From Lates calcarifer (Eukaryota; Chordata; Actinopteri; Centropomidae), in NCBI RefSeq assembly GCF_001640805.2, contig NC_066838.1, positions 10,342,066 through 10,406,065 on the forward strand: a stretch of 64,000 bases of DNA, written 5' to 3'. Shown in pieces: positions 63,976-64,000 of the stretch. Below the pieces are notes generated by a model. It did not search any database. It was not told the origin of the DNA and worked only from the letters and a program-made list of their open reading frames with translations. The position numbers and the translations under genes are program-made. Position 1 is the stretch's first letter. Each line of letters starts with the position of its first letter.

Positions 63976-64000
63976 CTGCAGATGAAAAAAATACATCCTT

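Noticed and set aside
1..64000. tRNA, rRNA, CRISPR array, phage or bacterial operon structure
   Set aside because: I searched by eye for B-box words and direct-repeat arrays; none was found, and the gene structures are plainly vertebrate.

Overview
This is a vertebrate nuclear window and almost certainly from a teleost fish. The genes have many short exons with GT-AG introns. The intergenic DNA and introns carry decayed Tc1/mariner-type and hAT-like miniature elements of kinds that recur in fish genomes. Every protein recognised has a vertebrate orthologue. I cannot name the species. Gene identities come from recognising protein families by eye, and exon boundaries come from splice sites checked for reading phase.

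Layout: (1) 1-2782 (+), the last exon of a death-domain TNF receptor, TNFRSF25/TNFRSF1A type, whose upstream exons lie outside the window or were not found. (2) About 5200-12563 (+), ttc34, a seven-coding-exon TPR protein of about 1110 residues. (3) 13292 to about 20480 (-), alas2, the erythroid 5-aminolevulinate synthase. It has a non-coding first exon carrying an iron-responsive element and three Cys-Pro haem regulatory motifs, and one extra base breaks the frame in exon 4. (4) 21572 to about 39560 (+), a NECAB-family EF-hand/ABM gene, closest to necab3, with 12 coding exons and 359 residues. (5) 47903 to about 56000 (+), a LAT1-like amino-acid transporter (slc7a5 type), with 11 coding exons and 537 residues. 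(6) 61839-63975 (-), the last three coding exons of tox2, which continues past the right edge.

ttc34 and alas2 converge and their 3' ends almost touch. alas2 and the necab gene are head to head with about 1.1 kb between them. slc7a5 and tox2 converge across about 6.5 kb of 3' UTR and repeats. The 8 kb between the necab gene and slc7a5 holds transposon relics, CTCF-like sites and a CpG-rich patch with no gene I can assign.

The genes do not form one pathway. alas2 commits glycine and succinyl-CoA to haem synthesis in red cells. The LAT1-like protein exchanges large neutral amino acids with an SLC3A2 partner. The necab protein is a calcium-binding neuronal adaptor and tox2 is an HMG-box nuclear factor. 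I found no bacterial-style operon, CRISPR array, rRNA or tRNA. The most informative observations are the alas2 frameshift, the alas2 IRE with a non-canonical stem pair, the Asn-to-Thr change at a substrate-pocket position of the LAT1-like protein together with its NECAB-TOX neighbourhood, a perfect 18-bp hairpin in a necab intron, and the unexplained CpG-rich/CTCF-like segment before slc7a5.
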